39,592 bases of DNA, from contig DCSM01000106.1 of the NCBI GenBank assembly GCA_002325605.1, positions 1 to 39,592 on the forward strand. The letters are read 5' to 3'. Positions 16,316 to 25,682 of this stretch are shown here, in pieces. Below the pieces are notes generated by a model. That model saw nothing but the letters and a program-made list of their open reading frames with translations, had not been told where the DNA came from and did not search any database. The position numbers and the translations under genes were made by a program. The stretch is from Chloroflexaceae bacterium UBA1466. GTDB taxonomy: Bacteria; Chloroflexota; Chloroflexia; Chloroflexales; Chloroflexaceae. Position 1 is the first letter of the stretch, and every line of letters begins with the position of its first letter.

Positions 16316-17266
16316 ATGTGCAATGCTTTTAGCTTTCCCTTAGTTAGTATTGTGACTCCTTCCTTTAATCAAGGGACTTTCATTCGGGAAACAATCCAAA
16401 GTGTGCTTACGCAAAACTATCCTAACCTTGAATATTGGGTTATTGATGGTGGAAGTACCGACGAAACCATTGCAATTCTAAAAGAATATGAAACCGACTC
16501 GCGCTTCCATTGGTTAAGCGAAAAAGATCGGGGCCAAGGCGATGCGATCAATAAGGGTTGGCTCAGGTGTAAAGGCCCAATTCTGGCTTGGCTTAACAGC
16601 GATGACACTTATCGGCCTGGCGCAATATTGGCCCAAGTGCAAGCGTTGCAAGCCCAGCCCGAAGTTGGCGTAGTTTATGGCGATACGGTTTACATTGATG
16701 AACAAAGTCAAGTTGTGGGCCGCTATCACACCCGTCCTTTTGATAAAAAGCGTCTTTTACATGTCCCTTTAATTGGTCAACCAAGTGCATTTTTTCGGCG
16801 AAATTGCCTTGAAAAAAGTGGTTTCCTTGACCTTAGATTTCAGTATGCCCTAGATTATGATTTATTTCTTCGTTTGTTGCCCGTAACGCAATTTTTATAT
16901 CAGCCAATTGAGATCGCAACCTATCGAATTCATCAACAAACCAAGACAACTTTAGGTTTTCGCCCCATGACCGATGAGACAGTTTGGGCGATTCAGCGCA
17001 TCTGTCGCCAAAATCCTACTCTTTGTTCCCCAGCGCAACAACGAAAAGCGATAAGTGATTGGTATTGGAATGGCGCTCTGCGGAGTTTAGAGGAAGGCTC
17101 AAGGGAAAATCTGATTCGGTTTGTCCTGCTGGCCCTGCAAACCGATCCTTTACGCCCCAGAATGGGGATGTTTTTGCTGAAAATCTGTGATAAATTCATG
17201 CAAACCAACTTTGCTGAACAATTGACTTGCTTTCTTGATAAGAAAGCCACAAACCAAATTAGCTAA
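16316..17266 (+). CDS. GT2 family glycosyltransferase
   Basis: This 316-residue GT-A enzyme starts with SFPLVSIVTPSFNQ and carries VIDGGSTDET (UDP-sugar binding aspartate) and the metal-binding LNSDD. A later LDYDLFLRL segment fits the acceptor-side acidic motif. The longer frame from a GTG at 16283 adds 11 residues without family character, so the ATG at 16316 is chosen. It heads a run of four glycan genes on the plus strand and ends two bases before the next start. It probably adds one sugar to a lipid-linked unit at the inner face of the membrane; donor and acceptor are unknown. Confidence 0.9.
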   Translation: MCNAFSFPLVSIVTPSFNQGTFIRETIQSVLTQNYPNLEYWVIDGGSTDETIAILKEYETDSRFHWLSEKDRGQGDAINKGWLRCKGPILAWLNSDDTYRPGAILAQVQALQAQPEVGVVYGDTVYIDEQSQVVGRYHTRPFDKKRLLHVPLIGQPSAFFRRNCLEKSGFLDLRFQYALDYDLFLRLLPVTQFLYQPIEIATYRIHQQTKTTLGFRPMTDETVWAIQRICRQNPTLCSPAQQRKAISDWYWNGALRSLEEGSRENLIRFVLLALQTDPLRPRMGMFLLKICDKFMQTNFAEQLTCFLDKKATNQIS

Positions 17267-17268
17267 AA

Positions 17269-18351
17269 ATGCGGATAGCCTTAGAAACATCAATTACGAC
17301 TTTTAACAACGCTGGCTCGGCGCGATATGCGCTGGAGCTTTTACAGGCCTTTCAAACGACTGAAATCGAGCTTTTAGAAGTCAAGGTAACACGAAAATTT
17401 AGGTTTCCTGCGCCAGGAATAGCCCGTAAAATCCTGGTAGCCTACTGGGAATATATCTATTCTACTTATAGTCTCCCGCTTTGGCTCAAGAAAAACCCTG
17501 TTGACCTGCTGCATTGCACAATTCCAATGCCTCTTCAGCAGCTGAAGAGGGAGCGAAACTATAAAATTGTCGTTACTTTGCACGATCTTTTGCCTTTTTC
17601 GCACCCTCAGTGGTTTCCAACGCTTATGGGAAACCGTCTACGCAAATGGCTTAAAGCTTCGGTTCAAGTGGCAGATCATCTCATTGCAAGTTCAGAATAT
17701 ACCAAAAAAGAAATCTTAAACTATCTAAATCTATCTGAAAACAATGTAACGGTGGTTTACCTGGGCAAAAAGACACCTTCAAATCTCGCAAAAGATTCCC
17801 AAGCTGAAAGGCCTTTTTTGCTGACGGTTGGCACACTTGAGCCACGCAAAAATCTCCTAGCCGTCTTGGAAGCCTATAAGCTAGTCAAACAACAAATTTC
17901 TTTTGTGCCAAAATTGCTGATTGTTGGGAGAAAGGGCTGGGGGGAAACGAAACTTCAAACACTTATTACAGAATTTGGGCTTCAAGATCAAGTTGAATTA
18001 CGCGGGTTTGTGCCAGATGACACGCTTTTTGCGCTTTATCAACAAGCCGAAGTCTTCATTTATCCCTCCCTTGCGGAAGGATTTGGCTTTCCTCCCCTGG
18101 AAGCAATGGCTTGTGGTTGCCCTGTCATTACTTCCAATGCAGCTTCGCTTCCCGAAGTCGTTGGGAATGCTGGCTTGATGGTTGACCCAAAAAATATCCA
18201 ACAGCTTGCAATGATGATTCAGCGTGTTTTGGAAGATAAAACTTTAGCTCAGGAGCTACGTCAACGTGGCTTTGTGCAAGCTGAACGTTTTTCTTGGTCT
18301 CATTCGGCCCAAGAAACTATTGCTGTCTATCAGCAGGTACTTAAAAAGTGA
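17269..18351 (+). CDS. GT4 family glycosyltransferase
   Basis: The 360-residue GT-B protein has the N-terminal HDLLPF segment, the donor-side LTVGTLEPRKN, and the C-terminal acidic motif around SLAEGFGFPPLEAMACG, where two glutamates bracket the usual EX7E. It resembles mannosyl- or rhamnosyltransferases of the GT4 group, but the donor cannot be set from sequence. It starts two bases after the preceding gene and overlaps the following gene by four bases, so the run is an operon. Confidence 0.92.
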   Translation: MRIALETSITTFNNAGSARYALELLQAFQTTEIELLEVKVTRKFRFPAPGIARKILVAYWEYIYSTYSLPLWLKKNPVDLLHCTIPMPLQQLKRERNYKIVVTLHDLLPFSHPQWFPTLMGNRLRKWLKASVQVADHLIASSEYTKKEILNYLNLSENNVTVVYLGKKTPSNLAKDSQAERPFLLTVGTLEPRKNLLAVLEAYKLVKQQISFVPKLLIVGRKGWGETKLQTLITEFGLQDQVELRGFVPDDTLFALYQQAEVFIYPSLAEGFGFPPLEAMACGCPVITSNAASLPEVVGNAGLMVDPKNIQQLAMMIQRVLEDKTLAQELRQRGFVQAERFSWSHSAQETIAVYQQVLKK

Positions 18352-19532
18352 AACTTCTCTACACTTTGACGAGTTATCCGCCCGCGATTGGGGGAGCGCA
18401 ACTTCATTTGCATCTTTTAGCCCAGCAATTCCAAGCGCAACATAAGATTCAAGTGGTTAGCCAATGGGAAAACCAGCGCACCGATTGGCTACTGGGCACA
18501 ACGCTTTTTGCCCCTACGAAATCTCATAATTATACCATTGATGAGATTCAGGTTCATCGGTTAGGGCTTTCCGTTTGGGAAAAAAGTTGCCTTGCGCCCT
18601 TTGTGCCGTTATACTATCCTTTGATGCAAGTTGCGCTGCCGCCCATCGCAACCTGCCTGGAGCGGCATTTGTACCCTTATGCAAAAGATGCTGATTTAGT
18701 GCATAATGTGCGGGCGGGGCGCGAAGGGTTGAGTTATGCCTCTTGGCAAGTGGCCCAGCAGCGCAAAATACCATTTGTTTTCACGCCTGTGCATCATCCG
18801 CGCTGGGTTGGCTGGCGTTATAAGGCTTTTCTGAAGCTTTATACCCTGGCTGATCTGGTTATCGCTTTAACAAAAGCTGAAAAAGAGGTTTTGATCGACC
18901 TTGGCGTTGCTGAAGAGCGCATTGCAGTTACGGGAATGGGGCCAGTCTTAGCTGAAAAAGCTGTTCCACGGGCTTTTTTGCAAACTTATCAGCTTGAAGA
19001 AGGGCCAGTAGTTTTGTTTGTGGGGCAGAATTATCGCTATAAAGGGTATCGGGAACTGTTGCAGGCGACGAGGCTCGTTTGGAAAAAGTTGCCTGAAGTG
19101 CATTTTGTCTTTATCGGGCCCACCGTTGGCTCTTCGCACCGAGATTTTGCAGTTTTTGCAGACCGCCGCATTCGGCACTTGGGTTGTGTATCTTTGCAGG
19201 AAAAGACCAATGCTTTAGCCGCTTGCACGCTCCTTTGTGTGCCTTCAACGCAAGAAAGTTTTGGGGGAGTCTATCCCGAAGCCTGGAGTTTTGCCAAACC
19301 TGTGATTGGCTGCAACATTCCCGCCGTAACCGAAGTCATTTCTGAAGGCGTTGATGGTTATCTCGTTGCCCAAAAAGCTGAAGCTATCGCCGAGCGCATC
19401 TGTTATCTGCTTCAAAATCCTACTTTGGCAACAAAAATGGGTTTGGCAGGGCAGCAAAAAGTAGCAGAACGTTATACCTGGCAACAAATAGCAACATTGA
19501 CCGCCGAAGCATATCAGAATGTTCTAGGCTAA
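18348..19532 (+). CDS. GT4 family glycosyltransferase
   Basis: The 394-residue GT-B protein begins with KLLYTLTSYPPAIGGAQ, the acceptor-side glycine motif of GT4 enzymes, and has VGQNYRYKGYRELL and the donor-site segment STQESFGGVYPEAWSFAKPV with the EX7E pattern. The start is GTG, overlapping the previous stop as GTGA, a typical coupled start. It is the third transferase of the plus-strand glycan operon. Donor and acceptor are unknown. Confidence 0.92.
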   Translation: MKLLYTLTSYPPAIGGAQLHLHLLAQQFQAQHKIQVVSQWENQRTDWLLGTTLFAPTKSHNYTIDEIQVHRLGLSVWEKSCLAPFVPLYYPLMQVALPPIATCLERHLYPYAKDADLVHNVRAGREGLSYASWQVAQQRKIPFVFTPVHHPRWVGWRYKAFLKLYTLADLVIALTKAEKEVLIDLGVAEERIAVTGMGPVLAEKAVPRAFLQTYQLEEGPVVLFVGQNYRYKGYRELLQATRLVWKKLPEVHFVFIGPTVGSSHRDFAVFADRRIRHLGCVSLQEKTNALAACTLLCVPSTQESFGGVYPEAWSFAKPVIGCNIPAVTEVISEGVDGYLVAQKAEAIAERICYLLQNPTLATKMGLAGQQKVAERYTWQQIATLTAEAYQNVLG

Positions 19533-19618
19533 AGTTGCTAACTGCTTAAAGTAAAGTAATGTTGGTACATGATAAATATAGAATCTGTGGTTTACAGAGC
19601 CAAGAGTTGAATGCTTGC

Positions 19619-20392
19619 ATGTCCATCCAGCGCGTAAATGTTCTTGGAGTTGGTGTTAGTGCCATTACTATGCCCCTGGCCGTGGAAACCATCGAAAAAT
19701 GGATAATCCAGCGGCAGCGCGAGTATGTCTGCGTGACCAATGTTCATCTTATTATGGAGTGTCAACGCGATGAAAAGCTCCGGCAAATTCACAATCGCGC
19801 TGGAATGGTGACTCCTGATGGGATGCCTTTGGTCTGGCTGAGTCATCTCAATGGGTTTCGGCAGGTGGAGCGCGTCTATGGGCCAGATTTGTTGCTGGCT
19901 TTTTGCGCTCGTTCGGCGACGCAGGGCTATCGGCACTATTTTTACGGGGGCGCGGAGGGCGTGCCGCAGTTGTTGGTAAAGCGGCTAACGCAGCGGTTTC
20001 CAGGGCTTGAAATTGCGGGCATGTTTTCGCCACCCTTTACCCCGCTTTCGCCACGGGAAGATGCTCAAATTGTGGACATGATCAACCAAACACAGCCCGA
20101 TGTGGTTTGGGTTGGGTTGGGGGCCCCTAAGCAAGAGCGGTGGATGGCCGCTCATTTAGGGCGGATTCAGGCTCCCGTGATGATTGGTGTGGGGGCCGCT
20201 TTCGATTTTCATTCAGGCCTCAAGCCTCAAGCACCTTATTGGATGCAACGCCATGGCTTAGAATGGGTTTTTCGCCTGGCGAATGAACCTCAAAGGCTTT
20301 GGCGACGCTATCTCATCTATAATCCCCTATTCATTTTCCTCGTGCTACAGCAATTTATGGGTTTAAGACGCTATAAAATTCACTCTGTCTAG
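19619..20392 (+). CDS. WecG/TagA/CpsF family glycosyltransferase (GT26)
   Basis: Members of this family move N-acetylmannosamine-type or glucosyl residues onto lipid-linked GlcNAc in teichoic acid, enterobacterial common antigen and capsule synthesis. The 257-residue protein has the family segments MVTPDGMPLVW, YFYGGAEGV, VWVGLGAPKQERWMA and GVGAAFDFHSG in order. The frame is open from an ATG at 19559, but family members start close to the 'VNVLGVGVSA' strand, so the ATG at 19619 is preferred. Its stop TAG at 20390-20392 overlaps the stop of the convergent minus-strand gene in the four bases CTAG. Confidence 0.92.
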   Translation: MSIQRVNVLGVGVSAITMPLAVETIEKWIIQRQREYVCVTNVHLIMECQRDEKLRQIHNRAGMVTPDGMPLVWLSHLNGFRQVERVYGPDLLLAFCARSATQGYRHYFYGGAEGVPQLLVKRLTQRFPGLEIAGMFSPPFTPLSPREDAQIVDMINQTQPDVVWVGLGAPKQERWMAAHLGRIQAPVMIGVGAAFDFHSGLKPQAPYWMQRHGLEWVFRLANEPQRLWRRYLIYNPLFIFLVLQQFMGLRRYKIHSV

Positions 20393-21567
20393 TGTAAACC
20401 TATTAAATCTGCTAGAGCCAGAATCCGATCTGCCCGTTTGCCGTAGGTATGATCCTGCGCTAAAGCTCGTCTTGCCTCTTGCCCCAGTTTATCATCCTTA
20501 TTTTCCAGAGCCGCATTCAGCGCTTGAACTAAGCCTGAAAGATCACGGCGCGGAAAATAATGGGCTAGATTCGGGGCAACAATCTCTTTTAAGGCTGGAA
20601 GCTCAGGCAAAACTAAAGCGGGCCCCATGGCTAAATACTCAAAGAGCTTGAGCGGCGAAGCCGTTAGATCAGTTACGGTATCTGGGATAACCAAAACGTC
20701 AGCCGCCGCCAGATATTGCACGATCTCAGCCTGTGGCCGCGCCCCCACTAAAATAACTTTTTCACTTACCCGCAATTTCTGAGCTTTTTCTCGCAAATCC
20801 TCTCTTTCTTGCGGTCTTCCTCCCACCAAAACAAGCAAAAGTTGAGAATACTTCGCTGGAATACGCGATATTGCTTCCAATAAACCATCTAACCAACGAT
20901 GGGTAAAAGTCATTCCCGCGTAAACAATCAGTTGGGCTTCGTTTGGAAGAGAAAGTTGCTTGCGGGCGATTAGCCGATTCTGCGGTTTGAAGAGGGTTTC
21001 GTCGTAGGCATCAGGAATCACAAAAACTTCATTGGGCGAGCGCCAAGCAATTTTTTCCAGAAAACAACGAAATTCATTCGTAAGCGAAACAACCGCCGAT
21101 GAGCGCGTAAGGGCAATTTTATCAAGTAAATGTGGTAAACCTTGGGCCCATTGCTCTTTAGCTCGTGAAGGATTACGGGATTCTAAATCGTGAGCCTCGT
21201 AAATGACTGGAATCCCCAAGCGCGGCCCTAAAACCCCACTCCACCACGCAGCACAATGAATTTGGCGGATATAAATTGCTGAAACTTGCTGTTTAGCAAT
21301 AATTGGCGCACACATCCAGGCAAAAAGACTGTATTCAGCATAATACCAGAGCGCAGAACGGTGCAAGCGCGAAAAGCGCCCTAAAGCTGGGCGCGGCAAC
21401 TGAATGGCCCCTAATTCTGCAAACCGCGATTTTTCGCTATTCCAACGCGGCACAAGCGCTAAAAGGTCAGGCTGGCGACGACGTAATTCGCGTAAAGTTG
21501 TATAGGTTTGTAGCGCATTAGCAGCTTGCAAGGTTGGGCTAGTAGGATAAGCAAGATAACAAAGCAT
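20389..21567 (-). CDS. GT4 family glycosyltransferase
   Basis: This 392-residue GT-B protein has IYEAHDLE in the acceptor half, VIPDAYDE, IVYAGMTFTHRWLDGLLEA, and the C-terminal motif DTVTDLTASPLKLFEYLAMG, where the usual first glutamate of EX7E is replaced by a TASPLK-type sequence seen in some GT4 subfamilies. The start chosen is the ATG at 21567, 7 bases after the stop of the upstream membrane protein; the open frame reaches further back into that gene. It forms a two-gene minus-strand unit with it and converges on the plus-strand glycan operon. Confidence 0.9.
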   Translation of the reverse strand: MLCYLAYPTSPTLQAANALQTYTTLRELRRRQPDLLALVPRWNSEKSRFAELGAIQLPRPALGRFSRLHRSALWYYAEYSLFAWMCAPIIAKQQVSAIYIRQIHCAAWWSGVLGPRLGIPVIYEAHDLESRNPSRAKEQWAQGLPHLLDKIALTRSSAVVSLTNEFRCFLEKIAWRSPNEVFVIPDAYDETLFKPQNRLIARKQLSLPNEAQLIVYAGMTFTHRWLDGLLEAISRIPAKYSQLLLVLVGGRPQEREDLREKAQKLRVSEKVILVGARPQAEIVQYLAAADVLVIPDTVTDLTASPLKLFEYLAMGPALVLPELPALKEIVAPNLAHYFPRRDLSGLVQALNAALENKDDKLGQEARRALAQDHTYGKRADRILALADLIGLH

Positions 21568-21574
21568 TTTTAGT

Positions 21575-23053
21575 TTAACAATTCTGATTTTTGAGCAGTT
21601 TACAGCGGTGAAATAAGAGGTCAATAAGTTTATCTGCGACTTGGCGCGGAACTTCTATGAATTGATAAGCAAGCATTTCTTGCCAAATTAAGCCTTTGCG
21701 AATTTCAGGATGGACAATTGTCCATTGCGCGATAAGCCCAAAGTTCCAATAGATACAAAAAAGGGCCCCAAACAGCAGTGGCCAGCGCCCAAAAGAGTTT
21801 TGAAGGCGCTCAAACAGCATTGCCAGGCCCAGCACAAAGATTGGCGTGCATTCGATGAGTCGCCGAAACCCAAATGCACCTGTCAAATGCCAAGTTGAGC
21901 CAAAACTACCATTGATGTAAGTTTGGGACAGAAAAGCAATGAAAAGTGAAAGGGCAAAAAGCCAATCCCGACGAGCTAAAAAGATAAGCCCCAGCAGACT
22001 AATTGGTAAGATGGGACTCCAGAGAAATGCACCATGTTGGAGGTCAAATAAAGTTGCGAAAAAGTAAGGACTGAGGCCACCTGCGGTTCCCAATTTACCT
22101 GCAACGGTTGTGGAAGGCAGAGGTCGACCATTCAAAACGATATAAGTGAGCAATTGAGGAGTAAGGGCGAGGAAGAAAGCCCCAAATAAGAGCAGATAAT
22201 TTGGAAATAAAGCGGTTATTCGTTTGTTTTCCCTTTTTTGATAGAAATGCACAGCAGCGCAAAACCCTTCAAAGATTGGTAGCAGGAGGAAAATGCCAAG
22301 TTGTTCGCGGGTGCTGGTCATCAAGCCACCAACTAAGCCCAGCAAAAGCCAATTCCGCAAAGAGCGCTGGGCGTGCTTGTTGGCCAATGGGCTTTTTCCC
22401 TCGGCAAGCCAGAGCGTGAGGAAGAGCGCAAAGAGGCAAAAAGCGGGTGCATGGGCCCAAGGCATCGAAATATAACTATAGAAAACGAGGGGGGTAGCTA
22501 ACCAAATCGTGATTGTCGCTAAGGTTGCAGGAAAAATCGTGGTGAATCTTCGCGCTAATTGATAGGTTAGCATCAAACCTAAGAGCGCATAGAGGGCTGA
22601 CATATAGCAAACGGCCCAAATATAGGGTTTGCTATAGCCATCCGCAGGGATTTGGCTGCTCCAAAGGTTTGTGAAACGAACAAAACCATCAGCCAAAAGA
22701 AAGCTTGGCAGCCAAAGAATCGCTGCGCCAATCGGGGCGACATTGCGTAATTTGCCCGTCTGCGGATTGACAACGGGATCAGCAGGTTTATTGCTGAGAA
22801 GAGCATTGCCAACTGAAGGATCATGGTTTTTTAGCCCTTCAGCAGCAAAATGTTGATATTCGTTGCGAAAATCAAGGTCGTGATCAAAGTAGAAAGAGCG
22901 CAGATAAGCATAATACTGCACTTCATCAGTGGCGTAGATGCGGGGCGTGCTAAGGGGAAGCAACAAAATAAAGATTAAAAAAAGAGCTAATCGACCACGG
23001 TCAGCGCAAAAGAAATTTAGGATCCAATTTTTTTGAATTAAAAAGACTTTCAT
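21575..23053 (-). CDS. Polytopic membrane protein, GT-C/PMT-like glycosyltransferase
   Basis: The 492-residue protein has about ten to eleven hydrophobic segments. The first outer loop begins soon after helix 1 and holds acidic residues in TDEVQYYAY, placed as in GT-C enzymes (PMT, ArnT), where an aspartate in this loop is catalytic and polyprenyl-phosphate sugars are donors. The rest shows no clear motif. It shares a minus-strand unit with the downstream GT4 gene, which supports a glycan role. It could instead be an uncharacterised membrane protein with a dolichol-type fold. No strong ribosome site precedes the ATG. Confidence 0.7.
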   Translation of the reverse strand: MKVFLIQKNWILNFFCADRGRLALFLIFILLLPLSTPRIYATDEVQYYAYLRSFYFDHDLDFRNEYQHFAAEGLKNHDPSVGNALLSNKPADPVVNPQTGKLRNVAPIGAAILWLPSFLLADGFVRFTNLWSSQIPADGYSKPYIWAVCYMSALYALLGLMLTYQLARRFTTIFPATLATITIWLATPLVFYSYISMPWAHAPAFCLFALFLTLWLAEGKSPLANKHAQRSLRNWLLLGLVGGLMTSTREQLGIFLLLPIFEGFCAAVHFYQKRENKRITALFPNYLLLFGAFFLALTPQLLTYIVLNGRPLPSTTVAGKLGTAGGLSPYFFATLFDLQHGAFLWSPILPISLLGLIFLARRDWLFALSLFIAFLSQTYINGSFGSTWHLTGAFGFRRLIECTPIFVLGLAMLFERLQNSFGRWPLLFGALFCIYWNFGLIAQWTIVHPEIRKGLIWQEMLAYQFIEVPRQVADKLIDLLFHRCKLLKNQNC

Positions 23054-23068
23054 AGTTTCTCAAAAGAT

Positions 23069-23102
23069 ATGGAGGGAAGTTTTTCAGAACTTCCCTCCAT
23101 TT
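23069..23102. terminator. 12-bp stem hairpin, probable bidirectional terminator
   Basis: TGGAGGGAAGTT at 23069-23080 pairs perfectly with AACTTCCCTCCA at 23087-23098 around TTTCAG. On the plus strand TTTT follows at 23099; on the minus strand the stem is followed by TATCTTTT. It lies between the secreted-protein gene and the GT-C-like gene, both on minus, and probably ends the former's transcript. Confidence 0.75.
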
Positions 23103-23148
23103 TAATTGATCTAGCAGTTACCAATGCTACTCAAACGCTCTTTTTATG

Positions 23149-25617
23149 CTAACGTTTAATGATTGGCAAGAAGACTCGGACCTTGCAATTGTCTACAAAA
23201 TCGCTACTCAGCGTAACTTTGTCCGAGGCAATGGTGCGCGTCGAGGAATTTCCCGCGCCATCCAGCACCTGAGCGTAAACGTAGTAATCCCCCGCGCCAG
23301 TGGTTGCTAAACCATCAAAAAGACAATAGTCACTAACCGTAAAGTTGTAAGCGTTAGTCTTCGATGGGGTACTTTTCACCGCAAGGGCTTGCCAAGAAAG
23401 TTTGCTAAGTTTCGTGGTATCAGTTACGGCAATTGCAGTCCGACTATTGGCAAGATTCATTCCCCAAAACTGCTGTCCATTACTGCTATAGATCGTATCT
23501 GTGATGATCATATCTGTGAATTTAAGATCAACTTTGTTTGCTTTAGCTGTAATCACAGCTGGGGCTGCACTTGTGGTTGTTTTAGGGATAACATCAAGCT
23601 TTGCTGTGCCAGTAAACGCTGGTGAATAGGGATCGTAGGTGATAGAAGTCTCGTAAGCTTGTTTATTACCTACATTATCAGTTAAATTCAGACTGATTTT
23701 GTGTAAGCCAGTCTGTTGCGAAAGCAAGGGAACTGGCATTGCCGTCGCAGCTAGGTTGGCCGCCAGGTTTGTAGCCGCAGTGCCCAAAGGTTCACCCAGC
23801 TGAATCTCGTTTAAGCCACTGCATTCGCTGTCGAGGGCTTTCACCAACAAGAAGTAATAAGGGGTTTTGGTAAAAGCTGGATCACCATAGGCGGGATTGA
23901 TCGCATTCACCGTGGCGGCAACTCCAGGGTCAACCCAAATTGAGGCTTGCACTACATTTGAAGGAGTGTTTTGGGCATTGAGAAGCCGCGCATAGACCTT
24001 TTTCTGGACACATTCAGAGCCCGTAGCAGAGAGGCCACTCCACGAAACTTCACTGGTTCCCGAAATAGGTTTGTAGCCTGGGAGCGGAAAAACCGTATCG
24101 GGGTCGGTAAGGGCACTCTCATTGTTGCTCAATTGATATTGGGTTGCGCCCCCCGCCGTGATAATTTTAGCTGTTATTTGGCCCCCAGACTTCACAGTTG
24201 CCCTATTCTGCTGCCCAAAAAGCTGTAACTGGCCTTCAGGCTTGGCCACCACAGGCGCTGGCGTGCTGGTCGGGGGCACAGTTGTAGCAGTTGGTTGGCC
24301 AGGGACTGCCGTTGGCTGACCAGGGACGGCGGTAGCCGTGGGAACCACAACCCCATCGCGGCCTCCAGGGTTGACATTGTAGCGCAAGGTCGAGGTTCCG
24401 TTGAGGTTCCAGATCACAGCTTGCCCACGCCCCCCAACAGAGCCATGCGGGCCCGTACTTTTCCCACTGCCGCTAATTTGTTCGGCAGGTAAATAGGCCG
24501 TGGTATTGGCATCGTAGATTTGGCTGTAGATTAGCCAACTATCAAATTTACTTCCGGTCCAGTGCTTTTCCTCAGTTATGATGTAGGCGCGATTGTTGGC
24601 CGCGCTAAACGAAGGGTTAGAAGGCCACAAACCAGCAGGGCTTATCTGCCCCAAACCTGCCCAGTTTTCGCCATCAAAGCTATAGGCAAAACCTAATTTG
24701 TAGCCATTAGTGAGGTTGCCAAAGATAAAGCCGGCGAAAAGCGTCCCATAAACTGGATCCGAGGTAATTGCTGGCGTATCACCTTCAAGCCCCCAACGCG
24801 AAGAGAAGTTTTCAAACCCAAAGGGGCCATTGATCCCGCCGCGAGCATAGCCCGTTACAAACTTACTGTCTTTCTCGCGGACTTTATACTCGTAAACCGC
24901 ATGAACCTGGGCGGTGGCTCCCGCCCCCCGGACGGTCAAGGTCGGTTTTCGGACCAAATAGGATGATTCGCTCATTTGGAGGCGGGGATACCAAGACCCC
25001 GCCCCAGTGCGGTAGGTGACGACGAGCCGCGAATTACCATCGCCAAGGCCTTCGCCCCAAACCGCAACGGGCGTTCCATTGCGATCAACCGCCAGGGCTG
25101 GGTTATAAGCGTTCGTCCCTGGGTCCGCAACCACTTCTTCGACCCAAGCCCCTGGGAGACCCCGACTGGTGTTGCGGTCATAATAGATTACCCCACTGGT
25201 AGTTCCAAAAAGGATGTGAACGGTGCCATTGTCATCGGCCACAATTTTGGGCGAGCGCGTTGGGGAACAAAGGTCGCTTCCCCCGATCTGTTGTTTCGAG
25301 GTCGCTTCCCAAGCAATTGCATCCCCCGTTGCATTTAGCGCCCCTCGCATGTAAAAGACGGAACCTCGGGCAAAATCGCCACTACCCGAATACATCCACA
25401 CGGCATGGGCGACCCCACTACTGTCAACACTAATATCTGGCCAAGCAAGACTTGATTGGGAAGTCGGTAGATCAAACGGCGGATTTAACCAAGCCAAGCT
25501 TTGTTTTGGAAGACTAAAAATTACCAGGCCCACCAGGACCAAACTTAGGGCCCGCAGCATAAACTTGGCCAGGCTCCGCAGGTTTGCGCCCCGCCCAAGT
25601 GGAGAGAATACTCGCAT
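23149..25617 (-). CDS. Large secreted repeat-type protein with C-terminal 'VFLPIIKR' tail
   Basis: The 822-residue protein has a basic start and a hydrophobic signal segment (about 19-42, likely cleaved near SLA). Residues about 50-430 hold short repeated strands such as WPDISVDSSGVAHAVW, SPKIVADDNGTVHILF and NPALAVDRNGTPVAVW, typical of BNR-like beta-propellers. A Thr/Pro/Val-rich linker follows (about 430-465) containing tandem VPGQPTA units. The C-terminal half looks like two or three beta-sandwich modules. The protein ends VFLPIIKR, a hydrophobic-basic tail I associate from memory with Chloroflexota exported proteins. No catalytic motif is seen. It follows the smaller exported protein by 65 bases and likely shares its promoter. 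A role in the cell surface or in binding polymers is inference. Confidence 0.8.
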   Translation of the reverse strand: MRVFSPLGRGANLRSLAKFMLRALSLVLVGLVIFSLPKQSLAWLNPPFDLPTSQSSLAWPDISVDSSGVAHAVWMYSGSGDFARGSVFYMRGALNATGDAIAWEATSKQQIGGSDLCSPTRSPKIVADDNGTVHILFGTTSGVIYYDRNTSRGLPGAWVEEVVADPGTNAYNPALAVDRNGTPVAVWGEGLGDGNSRLVVTYRTGAGSWYPRLQMSESSYLVRKPTLTVRGAGATAQVHAVYEYKVREKDSKFVTGYARGGINGPFGFENFSSRWGLEGDTPAITSDPVYGTLFAGFIFGNLTNGYKLGFAYSFDGENWAGLGQISPAGLWPSNPSFSAANNRAYIITEEKHWTGSKFDSWLIYSQIYDANTTAYLPAEQISGSGKSTGPHGSVGGRGQAVIWNLNGTSTLRYNVNPGGRDGVVVPTATAVPGQPTAVPGQPTATTVPPTSTPAPVVAKPEGQLQLFGQQNRATVKSGGQITAKIITAGGATQYQLSNNESALTDPDTVFPLPGYKPISGTSEVSWSGLSATGSECVQKKVYARLLNAQNTPSNVVQASIWVDPGVAATVNAINPAYGDPAFTKTPYYFLLVKALDSECSGLNEIQLGEPLGTAATNLAANLAATAMPVPLLSQQTGLHKISLNLTDNVGNKQAYETSITYDPYSPAFTGTAKLDVIPKTTTSAAPAVITAKANKVDLKFTDMIITDTIYSSNGQQFWGMNLANSRTAIAVTDTTKLSKLSWQALAVKSTPSKTNAYNFTVSDYCLFDGLATTGAGDYYVYAQVLDGAGNSSTRTIASDKVTLSSDFVDNCKVRVFLPIIKR
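24289..24330 (-). repeat. In-gene tandem repeat encoding VPGQPTA units
   Basis: Two adjacent units of about 21 bases encode successive VPGQPTA segments in the Pro/Thr linker of the secreted protein. Such low-complexity linkers can change length by slippage between strains. Confidence 0.6.
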
Positions 25618-25682
25618 ATTTGTCTGCCTAATACCTTTTGTATTTTGCGCCGAATTTAGTTTAAGGCGCTTCCTGAATTTAT

